DNA from: Devosia lacusdianchii
GTDB lineage: Bacteria; Pseudomonadota; Alphaproteobacteria; Rhizobiales; Devosiaceae
Reading direction: 5' to 3'
DNA length: 64,000 nucleotides
NCBI RefSeq assembly: GCF_022429625.1
Contig: NZ_CP092483.1
Coordinates: forward strand, 806,001-870,000
Shown here: positions 20,197 to 29,750 of the stretch, one piece after another
Layout of the letters: every line of letters begins with the position of its first letter
How positions within the stretch are numbered: the stretch's first letter is position 1
The notes under the pieces: model-generated
Told to the model about the DNA's origin: nothing
Databases searched by the model: none
Seen by the model: the letters and a program-made list of their open reading frames with translations, nothing else
Program-made: the position numbers and the translations under genes

Positions 20197-21004
20197 GGGG
20201 CACTCTCCTGCCGAACAGCCGCGTGACGGGCACCGCCAGCGACACAACGAATACTATCAAAGCCATTACCACAATCGAGGGGCCCGACGCGGTATCCCAG
20301 GTTCTCGAACCGAACAGCCCGCCCACCACTGCAATGGCGCCAAGCACCGCCGCTACCACGGCCATCATTTCCGGTGTCGCGCTCAGCCGCCGCGCCGTCG
20401 CCGCCGGGATGATCAGCAGCGAAGTGATCAGCAGCACGCCCACCAGCTTCATGGCGATGGCGATGACTGATGCCATGAGGATCATCAGCACCAGCCGACT
20501 CGCCTCGGGCCGCAGCCCCTCCGCTTCCGCCAGCTCGGGACTGACCGTCGAGGCCAGCAATGGCCGCCACGCCAGGATCAGGATGGCCAGGATCGCGATC
20601 CCCCCACCATAGATGATGGCAATATCCTCGACCGACACAGCCAGAATGTCGCCGAACAGGAAGCCCATCAGGTCGATGCGCACGGTGGTGAGAAACCCCA
20701 CCAGCACCAGGCCCACGGCCAGGGTCGAATGGCTGAGAATGCCGAGCAGTGCATCGGTCGACAGCGTCGCCTGCCGCTGCAGCACAATCAGTGCTCCAGC
20801 CACCAGTGCCGCCACGGCGAACACGCCCAGCGTCATGTTCAGCGACAGGATGATACTCAGCGCCACGCCCAGCAGCGCCGAATGGGCCATCGTATCCCCG
20901 AAATAGGCCATGCGCCGCCACACGACGAAACAGCCCAGTGGCCCCGTGACCAGGGCCAGCCCGATCCCGGCAATCAGTGCACGCGAGAAGTAATCACCGA
21001 ACAT
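20186..21004 (-). CDS. znuB: Zinc ABC transporter permease ZnuB
   Basis: 272 aa from ATG 21004, chosen over 21010 because a GGGAG SD lies at the right distance. It has about 8 membrane helices, with the ABC-3 family pattern GCFVVWRRMAYFGDTMAHSALLGVAL and the SPELAEAEGL cytoplasmic loop that contacts the ATPase. It overlaps the znuC end by 11 bp and the zur start. It imports Zn2+ delivered by ZnuA. Confidence 0.94.
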   Translation of the reverse strand: MFGDYFSRALIAGIGLALVTGPLGCFVVWRRMAYFGDTMAHSALLGVALSIILSLNMTLGVFAVAALVAGALIVLQRQATLSTDALLGILSHSTLAVGLVLVGFLTTVRIDLMGFLFGDILAVSVEDIAIIYGGGIAILAILILAWRPLLASTVSPELAEAEGLRPEASRLVLMILMASVIAIAMKLVGVLLITSLLIIPAATARRLSATPEMMAVVAAVLGAIAVVGGLFGSRTWDTASGPSIVVMALIVFVVSLAVPVTRLFGRRVPHGA

Positions 21005-21809
21005 GGTCATGGCTCCCGTGATCGTGGTGATCATGGCCATGGTCGTGCGCATGTCCCTCAGGCAGCACGCAGCCATCGTCGTGGTGCTCATGATCGTGAT
21101 GGTGCTGATAGAGCGCCAGCGTGCTCGCGGCCCGCTCGCCAAACAGCTTCAGATATTCCGGGCTCCGCTTCACCGCCGATGGCGTGCCACGGCAGCATAC
21201 ATGGCCGTTGAGGCAGATCACCGTATCGGTCTCGGCCATCACCACATGCAGGTCGTGACTGATCATCAATATCCCGCTCTGCGTCGTGTCGCGGATCTGG
21301 CGGACCAGTTCGTAGAGCGCCACTTCGCCAGAAAAATCGACGCCTTGCACCGGTTCGTCCAGCACCAGCAGATCGGGCTTGCGGATCATAGCCCGCGCAA
21401 ACAGCACGCGCTGGAACTCGCCACCCGACAATTCCTGTACCGCCGCCTTGAGCAGTCGCGATGCGCCCACCGCTTCCAGCGCCGCACTGATGTCGCTGGT
21501 CGAAAACCGCCCGGTCAGCGTCATCAGCCGCTCTACCGTCAGTGGTAGCGTCCAATCGATGGTGAGCTTCTGCGGCACATAGCCGATGCGCAGGCCCGGC
21601 TTGCGCACCACGCTGCCGCTTGTCGGCTTCAACACGCCGGTTGCCAGCTTGGCCGTCGTCGACTTGCCCGAGCCATTCGGCCCGATCAGCGTTACGATCT
21701 CGCCGCGCGCGATCGTCAGGTCGACCCCGCTGACCAGCGTCCGCCCGCCACGCGCCACGCCGGCATTGGCGAGCGTTATCAGCGTCTCTCTGGGAACAAT
21801 CGCATTCAT
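20994..21809 (-). CDS. znuC: Zinc ABC transporter ATP-binding protein ZnuC
   Basis: 271 aa from ATG 21809 (MNAIVPRETL). Walker A is GPNGSGKST, the signature is LSGGEFQR, Walker B is LLVLDEP, and the H-loop is ISHDLH. The last ~40 residues are His/Asp-rich (HHHDHEHHDD and repeats), a common zinc-binding tail in ZnuC that may sense or buffer Zn. First gene of znuCB-zur. Confidence 0.95.
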   Translation of the reverse strand: MNAIVPRETLITLANAGVARGGRTLVSGVDLTIARGEIVTLIGPNGSGKSTTAKLATGVLKPTSGSVVRKPGLRIGYVPQKLTIDWTLPLTVERLMTLTGRFSTSDISAALEAVGASRLLKAAVQELSGGEFQRVLFARAMIRKPDLLVLDEPVQGVDFSGEVALYELVRQIRDTTQSGILMISHDLHVVMAETDTVICLNGHVCCRGTPSAVKRSPEYLKLFGERAASTLALYQHHHDHEHHDDGCVLPEGHAHDHGHDHHDHGSHDHVR

Positions 21810-21913
21810 CGAACCTATCGACTCCGTCTCGCGCTCCCGCGGGGAGGGCGACATTCTGCGTCTGGCGCTCGAGTCGAGAAATCTCGACAGCCACCCTTGA
21901 CGCCCTTCAATAC

Positions 21914-21953
21914 GTTATAGCATAACACCGTCGCAAGCGTAATAACATAACAT
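21914..21953. promoter_or_regulatory. Two Zur-like boxes between znuC and znuA
   Basis: Box 1 (21914-21926) is GTTATAGCATAAC, with perfect GTTAT/ATAAC arms as in the proteobacterial Zur consensus. Box 2 (21937-21953) has one exact half (ATAACAT) and one weak half. They lie in the 159-bp divergent region and could control both directions. The assignment is inferred from sequence and the adjacent zur. Confidence 0.75.
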
Positions 21954-21968
21954 ATCACGAGGCCGCCG

Positions 21969-22904
21969 ATGAAACTGCTCGCCCCTGTTGCCCTGCTCGC
22001 CGGTGCGCTCCTCACCACCACCGCCTGGGCCGCGCCCAATGTCGTGGCCTCGATCAAGCCGGTGCATTCGCTCGTTTCCGCCGTCATGGCGGGGGTTGGT
22101 GAGCCGACGCTGATCGTCAAGGGTTCCGCCTCCCCCCACACCTATGCCCTGCGGCCGTCCGATGCTGGCGCGCTCGAATCCGCCGACCTGGTTTTCTGGA
22201 CCGGCCACGGAATGGAACTGTTCCTGGCCGACGCGCTCGAAACCCTGGCCGGCAACGCGACAGTGGTCGAGCTGGCCGATTCCCCCGGCATCACCCTGCT
22301 GCCCGTTCGCGAAGGCGGCGCCTTCGAACCACACTCTCATGAAGGCGAAGATCACGCGCATGAAGGCGAGCATGATCATGCCCATGGCGAAGAGGGCGAT
22401 ATGCATTTCTGGCTCGATCCCGAGAACGCCAAGCTGATGGTGACCCAGATCGCTACGGCCCTGGCCAAGGCCGATCCCGAAAACGCTGCCGCCTACGAGG
22501 CCAATGCCGCGACCGAAATCCTCGCCCTCGATGCGCTCGAGACCGAACTTACCGCCACCCTGGCACCAGTCGCCGATAAGCCCTTCATCGTCTTCCACGA
22601 TGCCTACCAATATTTCGAAGCTCGCTTTGGTCTCACCTTGGCCGGTTCGGTCACCGTCACGCCCGACGTCCTGCCCGGCGCCGCGCGCATCGATGAGCTC
22701 AAGGCCAGGGTCGCCGGCCTCGGCGCCACTTGCGTCTTCGCCGAACCCAATTTCGAGCCCACCATCATCAGCGCCATCACCGAAGGCACCCGCGCCAAGT
22801 CCGGCGTGCTGGACCCCGAAGGCGGCGCCCTGACCGAGGGCCCCACGCTCTATTCCGACCTGCTGCGTGGCCTCGCCGCCAGCCTGGTGGACTGCCTGAA
22901 CTAG
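21969..22904 (+). CDS. znuA: Zinc ABC transporter substrate-binding protein ZnuA
   Basis: 311 aa. The signal peptide ends near TAWA. It has the cluster A-1 fold: an early zinc-ligand His in IKPVHSLVSAVM, the second in SPHTYALRPSDA, a His/Glu/Asp-rich flexible loop (residues ~118-140), then VFHDAYQYFEARF and VFAEPNFEP. It captures Zn2+ in the periplasm for ZnuBC. It lies 15 bp after box 2 and is divergent from znuCB-zur. Confidence 0.95.
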   Translation: MKLLAPVALLAGALLTTTAWAAPNVVASIKPVHSLVSAVMAGVGEPTLIVKGSASPHTYALRPSDAGALESADLVFWTGHGMELFLADALETLAGNATVVELADSPGITLLPVREGGAFEPHSHEGEDHAHEGEHDHAHGEEGDMHFWLDPENAKLMVTQIATALAKADPENAAAYEANAATEILALDALETELTATLAPVADKPFIVFHDAYQYFEARFGLTLAGSVTVTPDVLPGAARIDELKARVAGLGATCVFAEPNFEPTIISAITEGTRAKSGVLDPEGGALTEGPTLYSDLLRGLAASLVDCLN

Positions 22905-22952
22905 GCCGTCCCTGGCGGACCGCGTTCGTCCGCCGTCCCCGCCGGCACCGCC

Positions 22953-23044
22953 GCGCGTCACCCTCGGGCTTGACCCGAGGGCCCTATACTTCAACACGCC
23001 CAACAAATGCAGACCCCTCGGTCAAGCCCGAGGGTGACGCGCGG
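22953..23044. repeat. Long inverted-repeat intergenic element (CTTGACC type)
   Basis: Arms at 22953-22980 and 23016-23044 are near-perfect inverted copies, each containing CCTCGGG-CTTGA-CCCGAGG or its complement, separated by ~35 bp. It could form a ~27-bp stem after the znuA stop. Confidence 0.85.
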
Positions 23045-23104
23045 AATGATCGGAAGGTCTCCTCGCGTCCTGGGGCGCGCATCATCAAGCCAAATCACCT
23101 CACT

Positions 23105-23121
23105 CGTAACGTGCTAACATA
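23105..23121 (+). promoter_or_regulatory. Candidate third Zur box
   Basis: CGTAACGTGCTAACATA lies 12 bp before the AztD-ZinT start. Its 3' half (TAACATATC) is identical to that of box 2 before znuA, and its CGTAA 5' part also matches; the palindrome is imperfect. Confidence 0.5.
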
Positions 23122-23132
23122 TCGGAGACATT

Positions 23133-24887
23133 ATGCACGCTCGCCTCCTGCTTCCTTTGCTCGCCGCCACCGCGCTGAGCGCCCCGGCCCTCGCCGAAGA
23201 CACCACCTCCGCCTGGCGCCTCTTCGTGTCCGACCATGCCGCCCCGAAACTGTCCGTCATCGAGCTGGCGACCGGCGACACCCTCGGCACCTTCCCACTC
23301 GCTAGTCCGGCCTCGCTCTACGTCACTCATTCCGGCAAGGCGGTCTACGCCGTACAGGGTGCAGGCAACCAGGTGTCGGCCATCAACAGTGGCATCGCCA
23401 TCGACGACCATGGCGATCACGGCGATATCGAAATCACCGCCCCCGCAGCCATCGACACCACGGTCGCCGGCACCAAGCCGGTCCACTTTGTCGAGCATAA
23501 CGGCAAGATCGCCCTGTTCTTCGATGGCGAGGGCAAGACCCGCGTCGTCACCGAAGCCGACTGGCTTGATGGCGGCGACATTGCCACCGCCGAGTTCGAT
23601 AGCGGCGCCCCCCATCACGGCGTGGCCGTTCCCTGGGGCGACTACACCATCGTCTCTGTTCCCAACGCCGCCGACCCGACCGGACTCCCCATCGGCGTTC
23701 AGGTCCTCGATAAATCCGGCACGCCCGTGGGCGACCTGTACGCCTGCGCCGACCTGCACGGTGAAGCCGCGTCGGGCAATACCCTGCTGATCGCCTGCGC
23801 TGAGGGCCTGCTTGTCGTCACCGGCTCGGGCGAGCCGCAGGTCGAACTACTGCCCTACACCGGCCTGCCTGAAGGCAAGTCCACCACGCTCATTGGTGGC
23901 GTTGCCCTGCAATACTTCCTTGGCAATTACGGGCCAGACAAGGTCGTCACCATTGATCCTGTCGCCGACGAACCCTTCCGCCTTATCGACCTGCCGACCC
24001 GCCGGGTGCATTTCGTGGTCGATCCCATCCGGCCCAAATTCGCCTACGTCTTCACCGAAGACGGCAAGCTGAACCAGATCGACGTCGTCGCCGGCACGAT
24101 CGCGCAGTCCGTCACCGTCACCGAGCCCTATTCGATGGATGGCGAATGGAGCCTGCCGCGTCCCCGCATCGCCGTCGCCAACGACGTTGTCGCCGTGACC
24201 GATCCCAATGCCGGCGAAATCCACCTGATCGATATCGCCACCTTCACCGAAACCCGCAGCATCGCGCTCGAGGGTGCGCCCTACAATATCGTCGCGGTTG
24301 GTGGCTCGGGCGTCGTTCATGGTGAAGGCGACGCGCATGCGCACGCTCATGACGATCAGGTCTATAAGGGCTACTTCGAGGACAGCCAGATTGCCGACCG
24401 CGCCCTTGCGGACTGGGCTGGCGACTGGCAGTCGATTTACCCGCTGCTGCTCGATGGAACGCTGGCCCCGGTGATGGAACACAAGGCTGAAGCCGGCACC
24501 AAGACGGCCGAGGAATACACGTCCTATTACACTGTGGGCTACCAGACGGACGTCAATCGCATCACCATTGCCGGTGATACCGTCACCTTCTATGGCGAGG
24601 GCGAGCCTGCGGCAGCCAGTTATGCATATGACGGCTACGAAGTCCTCACCTACGAAAAGGGCAATCGTGGGGTGCGCTTCATCTTCGCCAAGACCGAGGG
24701 CGCTGACGCGGCACCGCAGTTCATCCAGTTCAGTGACCACGCCATCGCGCCGCAGGATGCAGACCACTATCACCTCTACTGGGGCGATGATCGCGCTGCC
24801 CTCCTTGAAGAGCTGACCAACTGGCCGACTTACTACCCCTCGGAACTCAGCGCCGAAGACATTGTCGGCGAGATGATCGCGCACTGA
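23133..24887 (+). CDS. AztD-like beta-propeller / ZinT fusion, periplasmic zinc chaperone
   Basis: 584 aa with a signal peptide ending near PALA. Residues ~25-395 form a beta-propeller-like region with a His/Asp cluster (DDHGDHGD) and repeated strand patterns such as [22 protein letters not shown], resembling the zinc chaperone AztD. A His linker ([13 protein letters not shown]) leads to a ZinT/YodA domain (~405-584): [37 protein letters not shown] and [11 protein letters not shown], with the conserved zinc-binding histidines. ZinT hands Zn to ZnuA in the periplasm. GGAGA SD; possible Zur box upstream; ZigA follows by 65 bp. Confidence 0.85.
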   Translation: MHARLLLPLLAATALSAPALAEDTTSAWRLFVSDHAAPKLSVIELATGDTLGTFPLASPASLYVTHSGKAVYAVQGAGNQVSAINSGIAIDDHGDHGDIEITAPAAIDTTVAGTKPVHFVEHNGKIALFFDGEGKTRVVTEADWLDGGDIATAEFDSGAPHHGVAVPWGDYTIVSVPNAADPTGLPIGVQVLDKSGTPVGDLYACADLHGEAASGNTLLIACAEGLLVVTGSGEPQVELLPYTGLPEGKSTTLIGGVALQYFLGNYGPDKVVTIDPVADEPFRLIDLPTRRVHFVVDPIRPKFAYVFTEDGKLNQIDVVAGTIAQSVTVTEPYSMDGEWSLPRPRIAVANDVVAVTDPNAGEIHLIDIATFTETRSIALEGAPYNIVAVGGSGVVHGEGDAHAHAHDDQVYKGYFEDSQIADRALADWAGDWQSIYPLLLDGTLAPVMEHKAEAGTKTAEEYTSYYTVGYQTDVNRITIAGDTVTFYGEGEPAAASYAYDGYEVLTYEKGNRGVRFIFAKTEGADAAPQFIQFSDHAIAPQDADHYHLYWGDDRAALLEELTNWPTYYPSELSAEDIVGEMIAH

Positions 24888-24952
24888 TTGCACGCATCGA
24901 GGCGTCCGGCCTTGCCGGACACCGCTCACCTTTCAGCCCCAAGGCGACTTTC

Positions 24953-26161
24953 ATGACAAAGCTACCGGTCACGGTGCTTTCCGGCTTCCTCGGCGCCGGC
25001 AAGACCACGCTCCTCAATCACATCCTGAACAACCGCGAGGGCCGCCGCGTCGCCGTCATCGTCAATGACATGAGCGAGGTCAATATCGACGCCGCTTTGG
25101 TCCGCGAGGGCGGCGCCAACCTCAGCCGTACCGAAGAAACCCTGGTGGAAATGTCCAATGGCTGCATCTGCTGCACCCTGCGCGACGACCTGCTGCAGGA
25201 GGTGACCCGGCTCGCCCGCGACGGCCGCTTCGATTACCTGCTGATCGAATCCACCGGCATTTCCGAGCCGCTGCCGGTCGCGACCACCTTCGATTTCCGC
25301 GATGAGCGCGGCGTGTCGCTCTCCGATATCACCCGGCTCGATACCATGGTGACCGTGGTCGATTGCGCCAACCTGCTCAAAGACTACGCCTCGTCAGATT
25401 TTCTGCGCGATCGCGGCGAGACCATGGGTGAAAACGATGAGCGCGCTTTGGTTGACCTCTTGGTCGAGCAGATCGAGTTCGCTGACGTCATCGTGCTCAA
25501 CAAGGTCTCGACCGCCACGCCGCAAGATCGCGAGACGGCCCGCCAGATCATCAAGGCGCTCAACCCGGTCGCCCGCATCATCGAAACCGACTTCGCTGAA
25601 GTGCCGCTCGATGCCGTGCTCGATACCGGCCTTTTCAACCTCGAAGCGGCCGAGGCCAATCCGCTCTGGTTCAAGGAACTGAACGGCTTTTCCGATCACG
25701 TGCCCGAAACCCTCGAATACGGCATCCGCTCCTTTGTCTACCGCGCCCGCCGTCCGTTCAATCCGGCCTTGCTCGACAAGTTCATCAAGAGCTCATGGGC
25801 AGGTGTCGTCCGCGCCAAGGGTTTCTTCTGGCTGGCGACCCGGCCGCATTACGTTGGCGAAATCAGCCAGGCCGGCGCGCTGGTGCGCACCCAGCGCCGC
25901 GGACTCTGGTGGGCGGCCGTCCCCAAGCAGCGCTGGCCCGACGACGCCGATTGGCGCCGCTCGATGACGCCCTACCTCGATCCCGTTTGGGGTGATCGCC
26001 GTCAGGAGATCGTCTTTATCGGCCTCGATCCGATGGACGAGCATGCCATTCGCCGTGACCTTGACGCCTGCCTTGTGCCCGCCAACAGCTTCCACCCGGA
26101 CAACTGGGCCCGCCTGCCTGACCCGTTCCCGGCCTGGGGGCCTACTTCAGCGGCCCCTTGA
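24953..26161 (+). CDS. COG0523 GTPase, ZigA-type zinc metallochaperone
   Basis: 402 aa. Walker A is GFLGAGKTT; the metal-binding C-x-C-C sits in SNGCICC; the GTPase motifs ESTGISEP and NKVS follow; and a C-terminal CobW_C domain contains FWLATRP. The VFIG end and the W-rich C-terminus match the ZigA/YeiR class induced in zinc starvation. It probably delivers zinc to client enzymes in the cytosol. It is the third rightward gene of the zinc locus. Its last 20 bp overlap the convergent DUF486 gene. Confidence 0.88.
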   Translation: MTKLPVTVLSGFLGAGKTTLLNHILNNREGRRVAVIVNDMSEVNIDAALVREGGANLSRTEETLVEMSNGCICCTLRDDLLQEVTRLARDGRFDYLLIESTGISEPLPVATTFDFRDERGVSLSDITRLDTMVTVVDCANLLKDYASSDFLRDRGETMGENDERALVDLLVEQIEFADVIVLNKVSTATPQDRETARQIIKALNPVARIIETDFAEVPLDAVLDTGLFNLEAAEANPLWFKELNGFSDHVPETLEYGIRSFVYRARRPFNPALLDKFIKSSWAGVVRAKGFFWLATRPHYVGEISQAGALVRTQRRGLWWAAVPKQRWPDDADWRRSMTPYLDPVWGDRRQEIVFIGLDPMDEHAIRRDLDACLVPANSFHPDNWARLPDPFPAWGPTSAAP

Positions 26162-26498
26162 AGATGAAGAACGCGCCGAGAGCGATGAGGGCAAACCCCA
26201 CCCCGTGGTTCACCGTCAGCTTCTCGCCGAAATAGAACACGGTGAAAACCGCGAACACGCTCAACGAAATGACTTCCTGAATCGTCTTGAGCTCGGACGG
26301 CGAGTACACCGCCTCGCCGATCCGGTTCGCCGGGACCGCCAGCCAATATTCGAAGAAGGCGATGCCCCAGCTGATCAGCACCGCCGCCCACAGCGCCGAT
26401 GTCGGCCACTTGAGATGGCCATACCAGGCAAAGGTCATGAAGACGTTGGACGCGAGCAGCAGTCCAATCGGAGCCAGTGTGGCAAAGTTGAAGCCCAA
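26142..26498 (-). CDS. DUF486 (DMT-like) membrane protein
   Basis: 118 aa with four membrane helices. It has the DUF486 hallmarks [31 protein letters not shown], and a C-terminal [18 protein letters not shown]. It resembles half of a DMT transporter, so a dimer is likely. Substrate unknown. Its 3' end overlaps the zigA 3' end by 20 bp; the DUF2164 gene lies 9 bp upstream on the same strand. Confidence 0.88.
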   Translation of the reverse strand: MGFNFATLAPIGLLLASNVFMTFAWYGHLKWPTSALWAAVLISWGIAFFEYWLAVPANRIGEAVYSPSELKTIQEVISLSVFAVFTVFYFGEKLTVNHGVGFALIALGAFFIFKGPLK

Positions 26499-26507
26499 GG
26501 ACGCCTC

Positions 26508-26762
26508 CTAGCGCAGATGCTTGGTCGGTTGTTCCAGCCCGAAAATGTCGTCGGTCAGGCTATCCATCCGCTCGCGGATCAGCGCCTGCGCGTCGTAGAG
26601 GCCGCGGTTGTAGAAATAAGCCCCCATCTTGTCGACGAAGAACATCATCAGCATTTCCGCCGGAATGGCGCCGATATCCTGGTCGAGTTCGTTGCGGAAA
26701 TAGTCCCGGATCTCATCGACGATCGCCTTGGTTTCCTCACGGCTGAACTTGATGGGTTTCAT
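26508..26762 (-). CDS. DUF2164 family protein
   Basis: 84 aa, soluble and alpha-helical. Features match DUF2164: KFSREETKAIVDEIRDYFRNELDQDIG, then FFVDKMGAYFYNRGLYDAQALI. Function unknown. GGAGAG SD. It forms a two-gene unit with the DUF486 gene. Confidence 0.85.
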   Translation of the reverse strand: MKPIKFSREETKAIVDEIRDYFRNELDQDIGAIPAEMLMMFFVDKMGAYFYNRGLYDAQALIRERMDSLTDDIFGLEQPTKHLR

Positions 26763-26853
26763 GGCTGCTCTCCTTCAGCTCTGGTTCATATCGCGAGTCG
26801 CTGATTGCGGATGACCGTGCGGTAGCGCAAACTTGGTCATCGGAGGAGAAATC

Positions 26854-27453
26854 ATGCTTGCCCGCGCGACCTTTTTCGTAGCACTCGCCCTGACGGCTCC
26901 GGCTTTCGCCGAGGAGATCGCCTGCGAAGGCGCCTTTGCCATCGATAGCTCCGAAGCCCGGCTCATCGAGATCTATGGTGCCGACAATGTCGAAACCGGC
27001 ATCGTGCCCGGCCCCGAGGGCACCGAGATGCTGGCGACTACGGTCTTTCCAGGCGATCCCCGCAAGGCCCTGCAGTTCGTCTGGTGGGACGAGGACAATC
27101 TGCGCGATCCCGGCAATATCGAGCTACCCAGCAAAGCCCTTGCCCATGGCGGCGTTCATATCGGCACGACGCTGGCTGAACTCGAAGCGATCAATGGCGA
27201 GGCATTTACGTTTAACGGCTTCGGTTGGGACTATGGCGGCTTTGCCAGCTTCCGGACCGGCGCTTTGTCGAACCTACCCGGCGGCTGCCACCTGTCCGTC
27301 GGCCTCTTCCCGCACGCCAATCTCGAAGGTGTCGACACCATGCCGGTCAATGGGGACGTTGAGGTGAAGTCGACCGACCCTTTGCTCGACCTGATGGATG
27401 TGCGGGTGGATACGCTTTCCATCGGCTATCCCCACCCCGATTTCCGCGATTGA
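26854..27453 (+). CDS. Secreted hypothetical protein
   Basis: 199 aa from ATG 26854, which has a strong GGAGGAG SD; the extension to 26833 is not needed. A signal peptide ends at APAFA. The mature protein has two cysteines (IACEG and GGCHL) and no motif I recognise; the GFGWDYGG region and repeated IEIYGADN-like segments suggest a beta-rich periplasmic protein. It stands alone upstream of the cobalamin riboswitch. Function unknown. Confidence 0.75.
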   Translation: MLARATFFVALALTAPAFAEEIACEGAFAIDSSEARLIEIYGADNVETGIVPGPEGTEMLATTVFPGDPRKALQFVWWDEDNLRDPGNIELPSKALAHGGVHIGTTLAELEAINGEAFTFNGFGWDYGGFASFRTGALSNLPGGCHLSVGLFPHANLEGVDTMPVNGDVEVKSTDPLLDLMDVRVDTLSIGYPHPDFRD

Positions 27454-27482
27454 CCGCCACCCCCTCGCAGGCGTAACTCTGG

Positions 27483-27675
27483 ACCCGTGTTGGTTCCCCG
27501 CGTCCGTAGTGGCAAGGGGATCAAAAGGGAACACGGTGCGGATTACCCATCAGGGGCCTAAACCGTGGCTGCCCCCGCAACTGTAAGCGGTGCGTGCCCT
27601 CATCACGCCACTGGCGCAAGCCGGGAAGGCGAGGGCGCTATCTCCACCGCGAGCCAGGAGACCTGCCGGCACCCG
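27483..27675 (+). promoter_or_regulatory. Cobalamin riboswitch (canonical)
   Basis: All core blocks are present in order: TGGTTCC, AAAAGGGAACACGGTGCGG, CCCCCGCAACTGTAAGCGG, the B12 box GCCACTG..GCAAGCCGGGAAGGC (27607-27630), and GAGCCAGGAGACCTGCCGGC closing the P1 helix. It is expected to shut off the cbtB-cbtA-cobW-cobN operon when adenosylcobalamin is abundant. The cbtB SD lies ~30 bp further on, so translational control is plausible. Confidence 0.95.
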
Positions 27676-27720
27676 AACCGAGCGTCAAGCTCATCTATTC
27701 CGCGCACGGAGGGTGCCGCC

Positions 27721-27906
27721 ATGAATACGACGACAAAAACCTCGACTGGCATCCAGTCGCTCTCGATCTCTCAACGCCTCATCGCCGGTTCGCTGGCGCT
27801 CGTTCTCGGTCTGACCCTCCTGGTTGGCACCGGTTTTGCTGGCGATTTCCGCCTGCATAACGGCGCGCACGATACCCGCCACGCTATGGGTTTCCCCTGC
27901 CACTAG
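27721..27906 (+). CDS. cbtB: Cobalt transporter subunit CbtB
   Basis: 61 aa from ATG 27721 with a GGAGG SD; the in-frame extension to 27565 is riboswitch sequence. It has one membrane helix (residues ~22-42) and the CbtB signature at the end, HDTRHAMGFPCH, a His/Cys metal-binding motif. With CbtA it forms a B12-regulated cobalt uptake system of the inner membrane. First gene after the riboswitch. Confidence 0.93.
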   Translation: MNTTTKTSTGIQSLSISQRLIAGSLALVLGLTLLVGTGFAGDFRLHNGAHDTRHAMGFPCH

Positions 27907-27927
27907 GCAGAGCGCGAGAGAAAAATC

Positions 27928-28691
27928 ATGATCCGCAATTTGTTTGCCGCTGCGCTTCTCGCAGCGCTTTGTGCTGGCCTGGTCACCGCAGGCCTCCAGC
28001 ATTTCCGCGTCACGCCGCTTATTCTTCACGCTGAGACCTTCGAGGGTGAAGGCAGTCATAGCCACGGTGAGGCGGCCGTCGCTGCCGATCACGAGCACGC
28101 CGCCGGCATGCCAGAGCATGAGCATGACGCCGTTGCCACCGCCGCCGCCGAACCCGAGGAATGGGCGCCGCAGGATGGTTTCGAGCGCACGGCCTATACC
28201 TCGCTCGCTACCGTGCTCGCCGCCGCTGGCTTCGCATTGGTCATCGGCGCCGTCTCCATGTTCGCCAATATCCCCATCACCTTCGGCAATGGCTTCTTCT
28301 GGGGCGTCGCCGGCTTCGTGACTTTCGCGCTGGCCCCCGCCTATGGGCTGCCGCCCGAACTGCCTGGCATGCCGGCCGCCGACCTCGTCGGGCGCCAGGC
28401 CTGGTGGATCGGTACGGCCCTTGCCACCGGCGCCGCCTTCATCCTTCTCGCCAAGACCCGCGCCAGCTGGGCCATCGCTGTCGCCATCGCGCTCGTCGCT
28501 GTGCCGCACATCATCGGCGCACCCGCCGCGCCCGACGAATCGAGCGCCGTGCCGGCCCACCTCGCCACCGAATTCGCCGCCGTTACCCTGGGCACCTCGC
28601 TGGTGTTCTGGCTGATCCTTGGCGTGGTCTTCGGCAAGCTCAACGACCTCTTCGCCACCAGCCGTGCCACCACCCCTGCAGGAGCCACCGC

Positions 28692-28695
<4 letters not shown>
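27928..28695 (+). CDS. cbtA: Cobalt transporter subunit CbtA
   Basis: 255 aa with about five or six membrane helices. A His-rich loop (SHSHGEAAVAADHEHAAGMPEHEHD) follows the first helix. The conserved GLPPELPGMPAADLVGRQAWW segment is typical of CbtA. It mediates cobalt uptake for corrin synthesis. It follows cbtB by 21 bp and overlaps cobW by 4 bp (ATGA). Confidence 0.93.
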
Positions 28696-29747
<1,052 letters not shown>

Positions 29748-29750
29748 CTT

